From Pseudomonas sp. RGM2987 (GTDB taxonomy: Bacteria; Pseudomonadota; Gammaproteobacteria; Pseudomonadales; Pseudomonadaceae): a stretch of 64,000 nt of DNA. The translations under genes and the position numbers were made by a program. Positions 1 to 6,639 of this stretch are shown here, one piece after another; within the stretch, counting starts at the first letter, position 1; each line of letters starts with the position of its first letter. The notes under the pieces were generated by a model. That model was given only the letters and a program-made list of their open reading frames with translations. It was not told the DNA's origin and ran no database searches. The stretch lies in assembly GCF_022952855.1 (NCBI RefSeq), contig NZ_JALJDX010000216.1, positions 62,001-126,000 of the forward strand. Reading direction: 5' to 3'.

Positions 1-613
1 CGATGTCGAAATCGTTGAAGGTCTTGCGGATCAGTGCACGGGCCTGCTCGCGGGTATCTTCATCGCTGAAGCCCAGCTGAATGGCACCGTTGAAGGCCGG
101 CAGGCTGCGGTAGCGCACGCGCTCTTTGCGCAACAGGCTCTTGACGTCGCCTTCGTAGACTTTCATGCGCGCGTCGAGGGCTTTGTCCATGTCCACTTCC
201 AACAGGAAGTGCACACCACCGGACAAATCCAGGCCGAGTTTCATCGGGTGCGCGCCGAATTTGCGCAGCCATTGCGGGGTGGTCTGGGCCAGGTTCAAGG
301 CTACAACGTAATCGTCGCCCATGGCCTTGCGTACCACGTCCTTGGCCGGCAGTTGGTCTTCAGCCTTGACCAGGCGCAACAGGCCGCCCTTGCCGTTTTC
401 GGCGATGGACGCCGCCTTGACTTCGATTCCGGAAGCCTTGAGCGCAGCGCTCGCACGGTCCAGATCCGCCTGGGTGACCTGCAAGGCAGTGCTTGCGCCA
501 CTGACCTGGATGGCCGGGTCATCCGGGTAGAGATTGGGAGCGGAATAAATCAGACCGACCGCCAGCACCGCCAGGATCAGTACATATTTCCACAGAGGGT
601 ATTTGTTCAGCAT
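1..613 (-). CDS. secD: Protein translocase subunit SecD (N-terminal part, runs off the window)
   Basis: SecD is the inner-membrane partner of SecF that helps pull secreted proteins through SecYEG using the proton gradient. The visible part starts MLNKYPLWKYVLILAVLAVG, which holds the first transmembrane helix, and continues into the periplasmic P1 region (SAPNLYPDDPAIQVSG). The start ATG is the complement of 611-613 and about 204 residues are present; the rest lies beyond base 1. It follows yajC on the same strand, the normal order tgt-yajC-secD-secF. Assignment is firm from both sequence and synteny. Confidence 0.95.
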   Translation of the reverse strand, partial: MLNKYPLWKYVLILAVLAVGLIYSAPNLYPDDPAIQVSGASTALQVTQADLDRASAALKASGIEVKAASIAENGKGGLLRLVKAEDQLPAKDVVRKAMGDDYVVALNLAQTTPQWLRKFGAHPMKLGLDLSGGVHFLLEVDMDKALDARMKVYEGDVKSLLRKERVRYRSLPAFNGAIQLGFSDEDTREQARALIRKTFNDFDI

Positions 614-629
614 CACGCCGCCCGCTTAT

Positions 630-656
630 GACGCGGGGCGCCTTGCGCGCCCCGTC
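630..656 (-). other. GC-rich hairpin in the yajC-secD spacer
   Basis: GGGGCGC (635-641) pairs with GCGCCCC (647-653), extended by GAC/GTC around a small bulge. On the minus strand, the direction of transcription, no T-run follows it, so it is not a classical intrinsic terminator. It could be a weak attenuator or mRNA processing/stability element between yajC and secD. The role is inferred. Confidence 0.45.
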
Positions 657-678
657 GATTGAAGAGAAGTTGAAAACC

Positions 679-1017
679 TTAGATCGCTTTCAGCGTGCCC
701 TTTGGCAGCGTGGCCGCGATAGCGCCCTTCTGGAACTTCATTTCAACAGTGTCGGACACTTCCAGAACCACGAAATCGTCCGCCACTTTGGTGATCTTGC
801 CAGCGATGCCGCCGGTGGTGACCACTTCGTCGCCCTTCTGCAGGTTGCTCAGCAGGTTCTTCTGCTCTTTGGCGCGCTTGGCCTGTGGACGCCAGATCAT
901 CAGGTAGAAGATGACCAGGAAGCCGACCAGGAAAATCCACTCGAAACCGCCACCCATAGGGCCGGCAGCAGCAGGTGCAGCCGCGTCAGCCATGGCGTTA
1001 GAGATAAAAAAGCTCAT
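679..1017 (-). CDS. yajC: Preprotein translocase accessory subunit YajC
   Basis: A small inner-membrane protein of 112 residues that associates with SecDF. After a short N-terminal stretch (MSFFISNAMADAAAPAAAG) there is one transmembrane helix (WIFLVGFLVIFYLMIWRPQ), followed by the conserved cytoplasmic domain with KGDEVVTTGGIAGKI and VVLEVSDTVEMKFQKGAI. Length and motifs are typical. It lies between tgt and secD on the same strand, as in most gammaproteobacteria. Confidence 0.97.
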   Translation of the reverse strand: MSFFISNAMADAAAPAAAGPMGGGFEWIFLVGFLVIFYLMIWRPQAKRAKEQKNLLSNLQKGDEVVTTGGIAGKITKVADDFVVLEVSDTVEMKFQKGAIAATLPKGTLKAI

Positions 1018-1060
1018 TTAGCACTCCAGTTGCAAGTATTGAATCTTAGGATCGGAAAAC

Positions 1061-2194
1061 TCAGTCCAAGGGCGGTACAGGCAACCCGCGCTTGGCATAG
1101 AAGGCCTCGACGAAGGCGGCCAATGTACCCTGTTGAATAGCCTCGCGCAAACCAGCCATAAGTACCTGGTAATGACGCAAATTGTGGATCGTATTCAACA
1201 TGCTACCGAGCATTTCGCCGCACTTGTCCAAATGATGCAGATAAGCGCGGGAGAAGTTCTGGCACGTGTAGCAGTCGCAGGTCGGATCCAGCGGCGAATC
1301 ATCATGGCGATGGAACGCGTTACGGATCTTCAGCACACCCGTGTCGATAAACAGATGCCCATTGCGGGCATTACGGGTTGGCATCACGCAATCGAACATG
1401 TCCACCCCGCGGCGCACACCCTCAACCAGATCTTCCGGTTTGCCAACGCCCATAAGGTAACGAGGTTTGTCAGCGGGCATCTGGCCCGGCAGATAATCCA
1501 GCACCTTGATCATTTCGTGCTTGGGCTCGCCCACCGACAGGCCGCCAATCGCCAGGCCGTCGAAGCCGATCTTGTCCAGGCCTTCGAGCGAGCGCATGCG
1601 CAGGTCCTGGTGCATGCCACCCTGGACGATGCCGAACAGCGCGGCGGTGTTGTCGCCATGAGCGTTCTTCGAGCGCTGGGCCCAGCGCAACGACAGCTCC
1701 ATGGACACCCGCGCCACGTCTTCATCGGCCGGGTACGGCGTGCATTCGTCGAAGATCATCACGATGTCCGAGCCCAGGTCGCGCTGGACCTGCATCGACT
1801 CTTCCGGGCCCATGAACACCTTGGAGCCGTCCACCGGCGAGGCGAAGGTCACGCCCTCCTCCTTGATCTTGCGCATGGCGCCCAGGCTGAACACCTGGAA
1901 GCCGCCGGAGTCGGTCAGAATCGGGCCTTTCCACTGCATGAAATCGTGCAGGTCGCCGTGGGCCTTGATCACTTCCATGCCCGGACGCAGCCACAAGTGG
2001 AAGGTGTTGCCCAGGATGATTTCCGCGCCGATGGCCTCGATGTCCCGTGGCAGCATGCCCTTGACCGTACCGTAAGTGCCCACCGGCATGAACGCAGGGG
2101 TTTCCACCGTACCGCGCGGGAAGGTCAGACGACCGCGACGAGCCTTGCCATCGGTGGCGAGCAACTCGAAGGACATGCGACAGGTGCGACTCAT
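1061..2194 (-). CDS. tgt: tRNA-guanine transglycosylase
   Basis: Exchanges guanine-34 for the queuosine precursor preQ1 in tRNAs with GUN anticodons. The 377 residues carry the family hallmarks: LTDSGGFQVFSLG with the substrate-binding Asp, DECTPYPA, FGIVQGG, GGLSVGEP, the nucleophile region GVDMFDCVMPTRNARNG, and the zinc site CDCYTC...H near residues 305-335. The start codon at 2194 overlaps the queA stop in an ATGA arrangement, implying translational coupling. A second possible start is Met7. The enzymes of the two neighbouring genes act in successive queuosine steps. Confidence 0.97.
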   Translation of the reverse strand: MSRTCRMSFELLATDGKARRGRLTFPRGTVETPAFMPVGTYGTVKGMLPRDIEAIGAEIILGNTFHLWLRPGMEVIKAHGDLHDFMQWKGPILTDSGGFQVFSLGAMRKIKEEGVTFASPVDGSKVFMGPEESMQVQRDLGSDIVMIFDECTPYPADEDVARVSMELSLRWAQRSKNAHGDNTAALFGIVQGGMHQDLRMRSLEGLDKIGFDGLAIGGLSVGEPKHEMIKVLDYLPGQMPADKPRYLMGVGKPEDLVEGVRRGVDMFDCVMPTRNARNGHLFIDTGVLKIRNAFHRHDDSPLDPTCDCYTCQNFSRAYLHHLDKCGEMLGSMLNTIHNLRHYQVLMAGLREAIQQGTLAAFVEAFYAKRGLPVPPLD

Positions 2195-3240
2195 ACTGTT
2201 TCCTCGGGTCCGCGTGGCGCGGGGTTACGGGTGATGAACATCGCATCACCGTAGCTGAAAAAGCGGTATCCATGCTCGACGGCGGCCTTGTAGGCGGCCA
2301 TGGCTTCGGGATAACCGGCGAACGCCGAAACCAGCATCAACAGCGTGGATTCAGGCAAATGGAAATTGGTGACCAGGGCATCGACTACATGAAACGGCCG
2401 GCCCGGGTAAATGAAGATATCGGTGTCGCCACTGAACGGCTTGAGCACGCCGTCACGGGCGGCGCTTTCCAGGGAACGTACGCTGGTGGTCCCCACCGCC
2501 ACCACGCGACCACCGCGGGCGCGACAGGCCGCCACCGCATCGACCACTTCCTGGCTGACTTCCAGCCATTCGCTGTGCATGTGGTGGTCTTCGATGCGCT
2601 CGACCCGCACCGGCTGGAACGTCCCGGCGCCGACGTGCAGCGTCACGAAGGTGGTCTCGACGCCCTTGGCGGCAATCGCCTCCAGCAACGGCTGATCGAA
2701 ATGCAGCCCCGCCGTCGGCGCCGCCACCGCCCCCAGGCGCTCGGCGTACACGGTCTGGTAACGCTCGCGGTCCGAACCTTCGTCCGGGCGATCTATATAA
2801 GGAGGCAACGGCATGTGCCCGACGCGGTCGAGCAGCGGCAATACTTCCTCGGCAAACTTCAGCTCAAACAACGCATCATGCCGCGCCACCATCACCGCCT
2901 CGCCCCCGCCGTCGATCAAGATCGACGAACCCGGCTTGGGCGACTTGCTGGAGCGCACATGGGCCAGCACGCGATGACTGTCCAGCACCCGCTCCACCAG
3001 AATCTCCAGCTTGCCGCCGGAGGCCTTCTGGCCAAACAACCGCGCCGGAATCACCCGGGTATTGTTGAACACCATCAAATCGCCCGGGCGCAAATGCTCA
3101 AGCAAATCAGTGAATTGACGGTGAGCCATGGCACCGCTGACCCCGTCCAGGGTCAACAGTCGACTGGCGCGACGCTCCGCCAGAGGGTGGCGAGCGATCA
3201 GCGAATCAGGGAGTTCGAAGGTAAAGTCAGCAACACGCAT
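2191..3240 (-). CDS. queA: S-adenosylmethionine:tRNA ribosyltransferase-isomerase
   Basis: Transfers and isomerises the ribosyl group of SAM onto preQ1-modified tRNA to give epoxyqueuosine, the step after Tgt. The 349 residues start MRVADFTFELPDSLIARHP and contain the family motifs GDLMVFNNTRVIPARLFG, the PTAGLHF signature (AAPTAGLHFDQPLL), VTLHVGAGTFQPV and TNFHLPESTLLMLVSAFAG. It is the first gene of the queA-tgt pair, whose coding regions overlap by 4 bp. Confidence 0.97.
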   Translation of the reverse strand: MRVADFTFELPDSLIARHPLAERRASRLLTLDGVSGAMAHRQFTDLLEHLRPGDLMVFNNTRVIPARLFGQKASGGKLEILVERVLDSHRVLAHVRSSKSPKPGSSILIDGGGEAVMVARHDALFELKFAEEVLPLLDRVGHMPLPPYIDRPDEGSDRERYQTVYAERLGAVAAPTAGLHFDQPLLEAIAAKGVETTFVTLHVGAGTFQPVRVERIEDHHMHSEWLEVSQEVVDAVAACRARGGRVVAVGTTSVRSLESAARDGVLKPFSGDTDIFIYPGRPFHVVDALVTNFHLPESTLLMLVSAFAGYPEAMAAYKAAVEHGYRFFSYGDAMFITRNPAPRGPEETV

Positions 3241-3306
3241 GATGGGGTTCGTCTAGCAGGGCCGGAAAGTCTAGCGGAAATATCAAAAATTGACCATGAA
3301 ACGTGA

Positions 3307-3335
3307 TTGACCAACGGTAGTCACCTCTCTATACT
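3307..3335 (+). promoter_or_regulatory. Sigma-70 promoter of the tRNA-Leu gene
   Basis: A -35 box TTGACC (3307-3312) and a -10 box TATACT (3330-3335) are separated by exactly 17 bp. The tRNA begins 13 bp after the -10 box, as expected for a stable-RNA promoter. Confidence 0.8.
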
Positions 3336-3348
3336 TCGCCGCCATTGA

Positions 3349-3433
3349 GCCCTGATGGCGGAATTGGTAGACGCGGCGGATTCAAAATCCGTTTTCGAAA
3401 GGAGTGGGAGTTCGAGTCTCCCTCGGGGCACCA
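3349..3433 (+). tRNA. tRNA-Leu (anticodon CAA)
   Basis: An 85-base class II tRNA. The acceptor stem GCCCTGA pairs with TCGGGGC, the D-arm sequence AATTGGTAGACGCGG is typical of leucine tRNAs, the anticodon loop TTCAAAA gives CAA (reads UUG), a long variable arm is present, the T-arm has GTTCGAGTC and the 3' end encodes CCA. tRNA-Leu genes are frequent integration sites, which fits the accessory region that follows. Confidence 0.96.
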
Positions 3434-3441
3434 AAATTAAG

Positions 3442-3471
3442 AAAGGTCTTGCTTTGCAAGGCCTTTTTTTT
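3442..3471 (+). terminator. Intrinsic terminator after tRNA-Leu
   Basis: The hairpin AAGGTCTTGC / GCAAGGCCTT with a TTT loop is followed by a run of T. Hairpins of very similar sequence recur at 9533-9563 and 10953-10980. Confidence 0.85.
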
Positions 3472-3532
3472 CGCCCGCAGGAAAGTGATTGGCCATGACC
3501 CAAGCAAATCTCAGCCAATCCCCAACCCCTTT

Positions 3533-3697
3533 GTGGCGAGGGGATTCATCCCCGCTGGGCCGCGAAGCGGCCCCAAATACCGAACCCGTGACAAGGAAGA
3601 ATCCGTGGCTAGTGAGAACCTGCCGCTAGTGAAAACCTGTGGCTAGTGAGAAACCGTGGCGAGGGAGCTTGCTCCCGCTTGAGCGCAAAGCGCTCAC
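3533..3697. repeat. REP pair flanking a 17-bp tandem repeat
   Basis: The 354-bp space before the next gene holds a divergent REP element (3533-3574, GTGGCGAGGGGATTCATCCC) and a second one (3656-3697, GTGGCGAGGGAGCTTGCTCC). Just before the second, three imperfect 17-mers lie head to tail at 3604-3654 (GTGGCTAGTGAGAACCT and two variants), each beginning like the REP itself. No gene is evident here. Confidence 0.75.
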
Positions 3698-3787
3698 AAA
3701 AACACCACTGCCCCCACCGATGCTCCGCCTTGCGACACCCAGTTAACCCACCGCCCCTCCTCTCCCGCTGACAAAGGACTTCACCCC

Positions 3788-4117
3788 ATGGAATTGCTAC
3801 TGGAAACAGTCGCTCTTTACTCCCTCAAACTGGCTTATGAAACAGAGGCCCACAGTCCGATCCTGCGGGATGATCCGTTGATGGGCGGATGTGATCGGGA
3901 GGTGTTTGGGTTGTTGATTCGGCGAGGGGATGTGAGTGGGATTCAGGGTGAGATTGGTCGATGCTTGGATTTGGCGTTGGCGGCGGTTGGTGGGGTGGAT
4001 ACGGTGCTTGGCTGTGAGCTGCATCGTTTAGCAAAGAATTTTGGTGCTGCAGAGACGACGGACGGGCTTTATGCTCAAGCTATCCTTCTGAAGGATTATC
4101 TGCGGGATGTTCTTTGA
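3788..4117 (+). CDS. Hypothetical protein, 109 residues
   Basis: Not recognised. It starts MELLLETVALYSLKLAYETE, and an AAAGGAC Shine-Dalgarno sequence sits 9 bases upstream of the ATG. The sequence reads as helical and soluble, with no signal peptide or membrane segment. Codon use and GC content resemble the host more than the AT-richer genes that follow. It stands alone between the REP cluster and the PIN-domain gene pair. Small helical proteins in such islands are sometimes immunity or accessory proteins, but nothing in the sequence shows that. Confidence 0.55.
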   Translation: MELLLETVALYSLKLAYETEAHSPILRDDPLMGGCDREVFGLLIRRGDVSGIQGEIGRCLDLALAAVGGVDTVLGCELHRLAKNFGAAETTDGLYAQAILLKDYLRDVL

Positions 4118-4167
4118 GCAGGACATGACATATCTATTTACGCTGACTGGTCAGACAGGAGGGAATC

Positions 4168-4461
4168 ATGATCGACTTTAAAATGGCTGAAGCGGCCGCC
4201 CGCAATGGCTTCGATGATTTTGTAAAGGGAGCCAGCAACATAGTTCTGGAGGAGATTGTCATTTCAGATGACAATTCACGGTATGAGGTTACCTTTAGCT
4301 ACGATGTCGACCGAACCCCTTCATCGCTCACAGAAACTCGCACTAGAACGCCGCTATTTGAATTAGCCACTGTTCTGGGCAAGCGGAAAGAGTACAAGAC
4401 TTTTTTAGTTTCATCTAAAGATGGAGCGCTCAAAGGTTTTAAGCGTTACAAAGGCCAATAA
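4168..4461 (+). CDS. Hypothetical small protein upstream of a PIN-domain gene
   Basis: 97 residues, not recognised. The ATG follows a GGAGGGAATC Shine-Dalgarno sequence. The N-terminus is helical (MIDFKMAEAAARNGFDDFVK) and is followed by strand-rich sequence (NIVLEEIVISDDNSRYEVTFSYDVD) and a basic C-terminal tail (KGFKRYKGQ). Its stop codon is one base before the ATG of the PIN-domain gene, so the two are almost certainly co-translated. Such spacing is typical of antitoxin-toxin pairs, and this protein would be in the antitoxin position. It has no visible DNA-binding motif, so that role is only inferred. Confidence 0.6.
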   Translation: MIDFKMAEAAARNGFDDFVKGASNIVLEEIVISDDNSRYEVTFSYDVDRTPSSLTETRTRTPLFELATVLGKRKEYKTFLVSSKDGALKGFKRYKGQ

Positions 4462-4462
4462 C

Positions 4463-4957
4463 ATGGCAAAAAGTAAAAAAGGATCAGCACCTAATTACAA
4501 AAGAGACATAATTATCGACACCAATCTTTTGCTGCTGCTGATAATTGGCAGCGTAGAAGAAGGCAGGTTCATCTCTAGTTCGAAGAGACTGAAAGACTTT
4601 AGCGTTGGCGACTATGATTTGTTGCTTAAAGCCATCAAACCGTTTGGAGAGGGTTACACAACGAAATACATTGCCGCAGAGGTCTCCAACCTTCTAGATT
4701 TAAAAGGTTATGCACAAGAGAAAGCCTTTGAAATTGCCAGAACCATTTTTGGAACATTCAAAGAGATAGACTCCAATCTCAACGACGATTTGCACAATCC
4801 TTACTTCCCACAATTTGGATTGACTGACTCGAAACTGATAGAGCTATCATCCACTCATTTGATATTCACCGCCGACGACCGGCTATCCCCTCTATTATGG
4901 GGATCTGGCGAGGGAAACGTTTACTCACTAGCGATGATAAGAGCACTTGCGTCTTAG
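4463..4957 (+). CDS. PIN-domain protein, predicted ribonuclease
   Basis: A 164-residue protein with the four acidic positions of a PIN nuclease in order: Asp in DIIIDTNLLLLL (D19), Glu in YIAAEVSNLLDLKG, Asp in GLTDSKLIELS and Asp in FTADDRLSPLL. PIN domains bind Mg/Mn ions and cut single-stranded RNA, and many are VapC-like toxins. It is somewhat longer than VapC (about 130 residues). The ATG lies one base after the stop of the 97-residue gene; a longer in-frame start at 4421 overlapping that gene is less likely. The locus is AT-rich for this genome. Confidence 0.75.
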   Translation: MAKSKKGSAPNYKRDIIIDTNLLLLLIIGSVEEGRFISSSKRLKDFSVGDYDLLLKAIKPFGEGYTTKYIAAEVSNLLDLKGYAQEKAFEIARTIFGTFKEIDSNLNDDLHNPYFPQFGLTDSKLIELSSTHLIFTADDRLSPLLWGSGEGNVYSLAMIRALAS

Positions 4958-5064
4958 GGTCGAGCAGGCGCTCCGCCTTTGATGATTCACAAATAATCAG
5001 GCCGCTTTCCACGCTCTCACCTACGAAACCACGGAATGGCAAAAGAATTGAAGGACTCAAACTG

Positions 5065-6402
5065 ATGTCGATTTCGACAGGCGACTTTTTCTATCCTTAC
5101 GTAAAATTTTTCCACGGCGCCGCCTACAACCTACACCAAATCCTGGAAGGCCTCGACGTCGTATCATCGACCTTCAACGGGCGTGACGACGCCGGAAAAT
5201 TCATCGGAACCTACTGGTCCCCAGATGAAGCCATGGTGATCACGCTTGGCTATCTGATGATGCTGTCCACTCTGCTGATTCCCTTGCTGGCAGCAGCGGC
5301 CTATACGGTGGGCAAGAAGCGAGGCGTGTTCATTTTCTTCGCGCTGTTGCTCCTGCCGGGTGCGTTGAACTGCCTGGGCCTTTTTCCCAACATCAATTAC
5401 CTACCCATACGCTACACCATCAACGGCGTTGGAAAGCTGGGCAGCGAAGTCGGTCTGATTCCCCTGTTGATGCTTTGCGCCCTCACCGGGTGGGGTCTCA
5501 TGGTTCTTATCTATGACAACCTCAACCTCACCGAACGCTTCCGACAGCTATACGATCACTTCTGGTTTCCGCTGGCATTGGTCGCGGCGGTGTTCTTTGT
5601 GGCGGACAACGGCGCCAATGAAGACGCTGCATTGCTGAAGGAGGCAACAGCGAGCATCCAGGACGCCAGCGCGTTCCTGCTAAGTCAAATCAAGCGCTAC
5701 GATGATTACTGCAAGGCTAACGGCCTGGATAAACTGAAGTCGTGCCAATGGAGCAGCGATTCGCAGTGGACCTTTACTCACATCAAGGAAGGTGAAGCCA
5801 GCTACTTCATGGATTACGCACCGGACGACTCCAAAGGGTTCTATGCCGCGAATAGAAAAACCATAAGCGATGAGGACGTGATCGCCATTCGCAAAGAGAT
5901 CAACGACTACAACCTACGGTTGTGCCCCGTGAAGTACTTTTCCAATGTCATCTCGCGCTCTTCTCCACTCTCCAGCACCTGCGAGTACGTCCCCCGTGGC
6001 TATTGCTCGGTCAATCCTGATGGTCCAGCGGGTCTTGTGGATAAAAATATCAGCAGTCACACCGTCGCCTTGGCCAGCGAATGCATCGTTCCCTGGCTCG
6101 CCGGTGCCAAGCCTTCCTTGAAGCAGTTGTCGGCGCTAGTCAGCCAACATGACAAGGCCAAAAATCATCGTTGGCTGTATTTCCTTGCTGTCGCCGTAGC
6201 GGTCGGAGCAAAAGTGGCGCTTGCTACTACCAAGTTATGTTTGATTGATGCACGGCCTGCGGCTGATAGGCGTCGAGTTTTAAGGGTTGCACGGCAAAGG
6301 CTGGGGCAGTGCGTTCGTGCCCTGAGGCGCCTGTTGGTTGGTTTCGGTCAATTGGCATGGTTTGCTGCGATACGCGTATTCCAGCTGCTCAAACGCGGAT
6401 AA
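5065..6402 (+). CDS. Hypothetical polytopic membrane protein
   Basis: 445 residues from the ATG at 5065, preceded by an AAGGA site; the reading frame stays open further upstream, but that would overlap the PIN gene. Hydrophobic segments are seen near residues 55-80 (MVITLGYLMMLSTLLIPLLA), 88-108 (GVFIFFALLLLPGALNCLG), 130-155, 170-190 and a last one around 375-395. Between the fourth and last segments lies a roughly 180-residue hydrophilic domain with several Cys residues (DDYCK, LKSCQW, RLCPVK, STCEY, GYCSV), probably periplasmic and disulphide-bonded. The arginine-rich C-terminus would be cytoplasmic. No family was recognised. It follows the PIN gene on the same strand. Confidence 0.6.
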   Translation: MSISTGDFFYPYVKFFHGAAYNLHQILEGLDVVSSTFNGRDDAGKFIGTYWSPDEAMVITLGYLMMLSTLLIPLLAAAAYTVGKKRGVFIFFALLLLPGALNCLGLFPNINYLPIRYTINGVGKLGSEVGLIPLLMLCALTGWGLMVLIYDNLNLTERFRQLYDHFWFPLALVAAVFFVADNGANEDAALLKEATASIQDASAFLLSQIKRYDDYCKANGLDKLKSCQWSSDSQWTFTHIKEGEASYFMDYAPDDSKGFYAANRKTISDEDVIAIRKEINDYNLRLCPVKYFSNVISRSSPLSSTCEYVPRGYCSVNPDGPAGLVDKNISSHTVALASECIVPWLAGAKPSLKQLSALVSQHDKAKNHRWLYFLAVAVAVGAKVALATTKLCLIDARPAADRRRVLRVARQRLGQCVRALRRLLVGFGQLAWFAAIRVFQLLKRG

Positions 6403-6639
6403 CACTGCGGGGCGAACAATCTGCTTAGACGCGCTGGGCGGCGGGAGTGCTGCAAAAAGCGAATCTACATAGCGAAGAAGCCAAGCTAGCTTCAACCAAC
6501 GAAAATAAATCCGTCCTCTTTTTATTCTGTCAGTTCAAGCGCTTAGCCGCTAAGGAAGTGCCATTCAATTCAGTCCCCTTTTTCTTGTTATTGGATCATC
6601 GACTGGCAAAAAAGCTAATGATACGCATGGAAGCTTTTA

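Noticed and set aside
630..656. Intrinsic terminator between yajC and secD
   Set aside because: The hairpin is strong but has no following U-run on the transcribed strand.
4421..4957. Longer version of the PIN-domain protein starting at 4421
   Set aside because: That start lies inside the upstream gene, and the ATG at 4463, one base after its stop, fits coupled translation and the PIN domain start.
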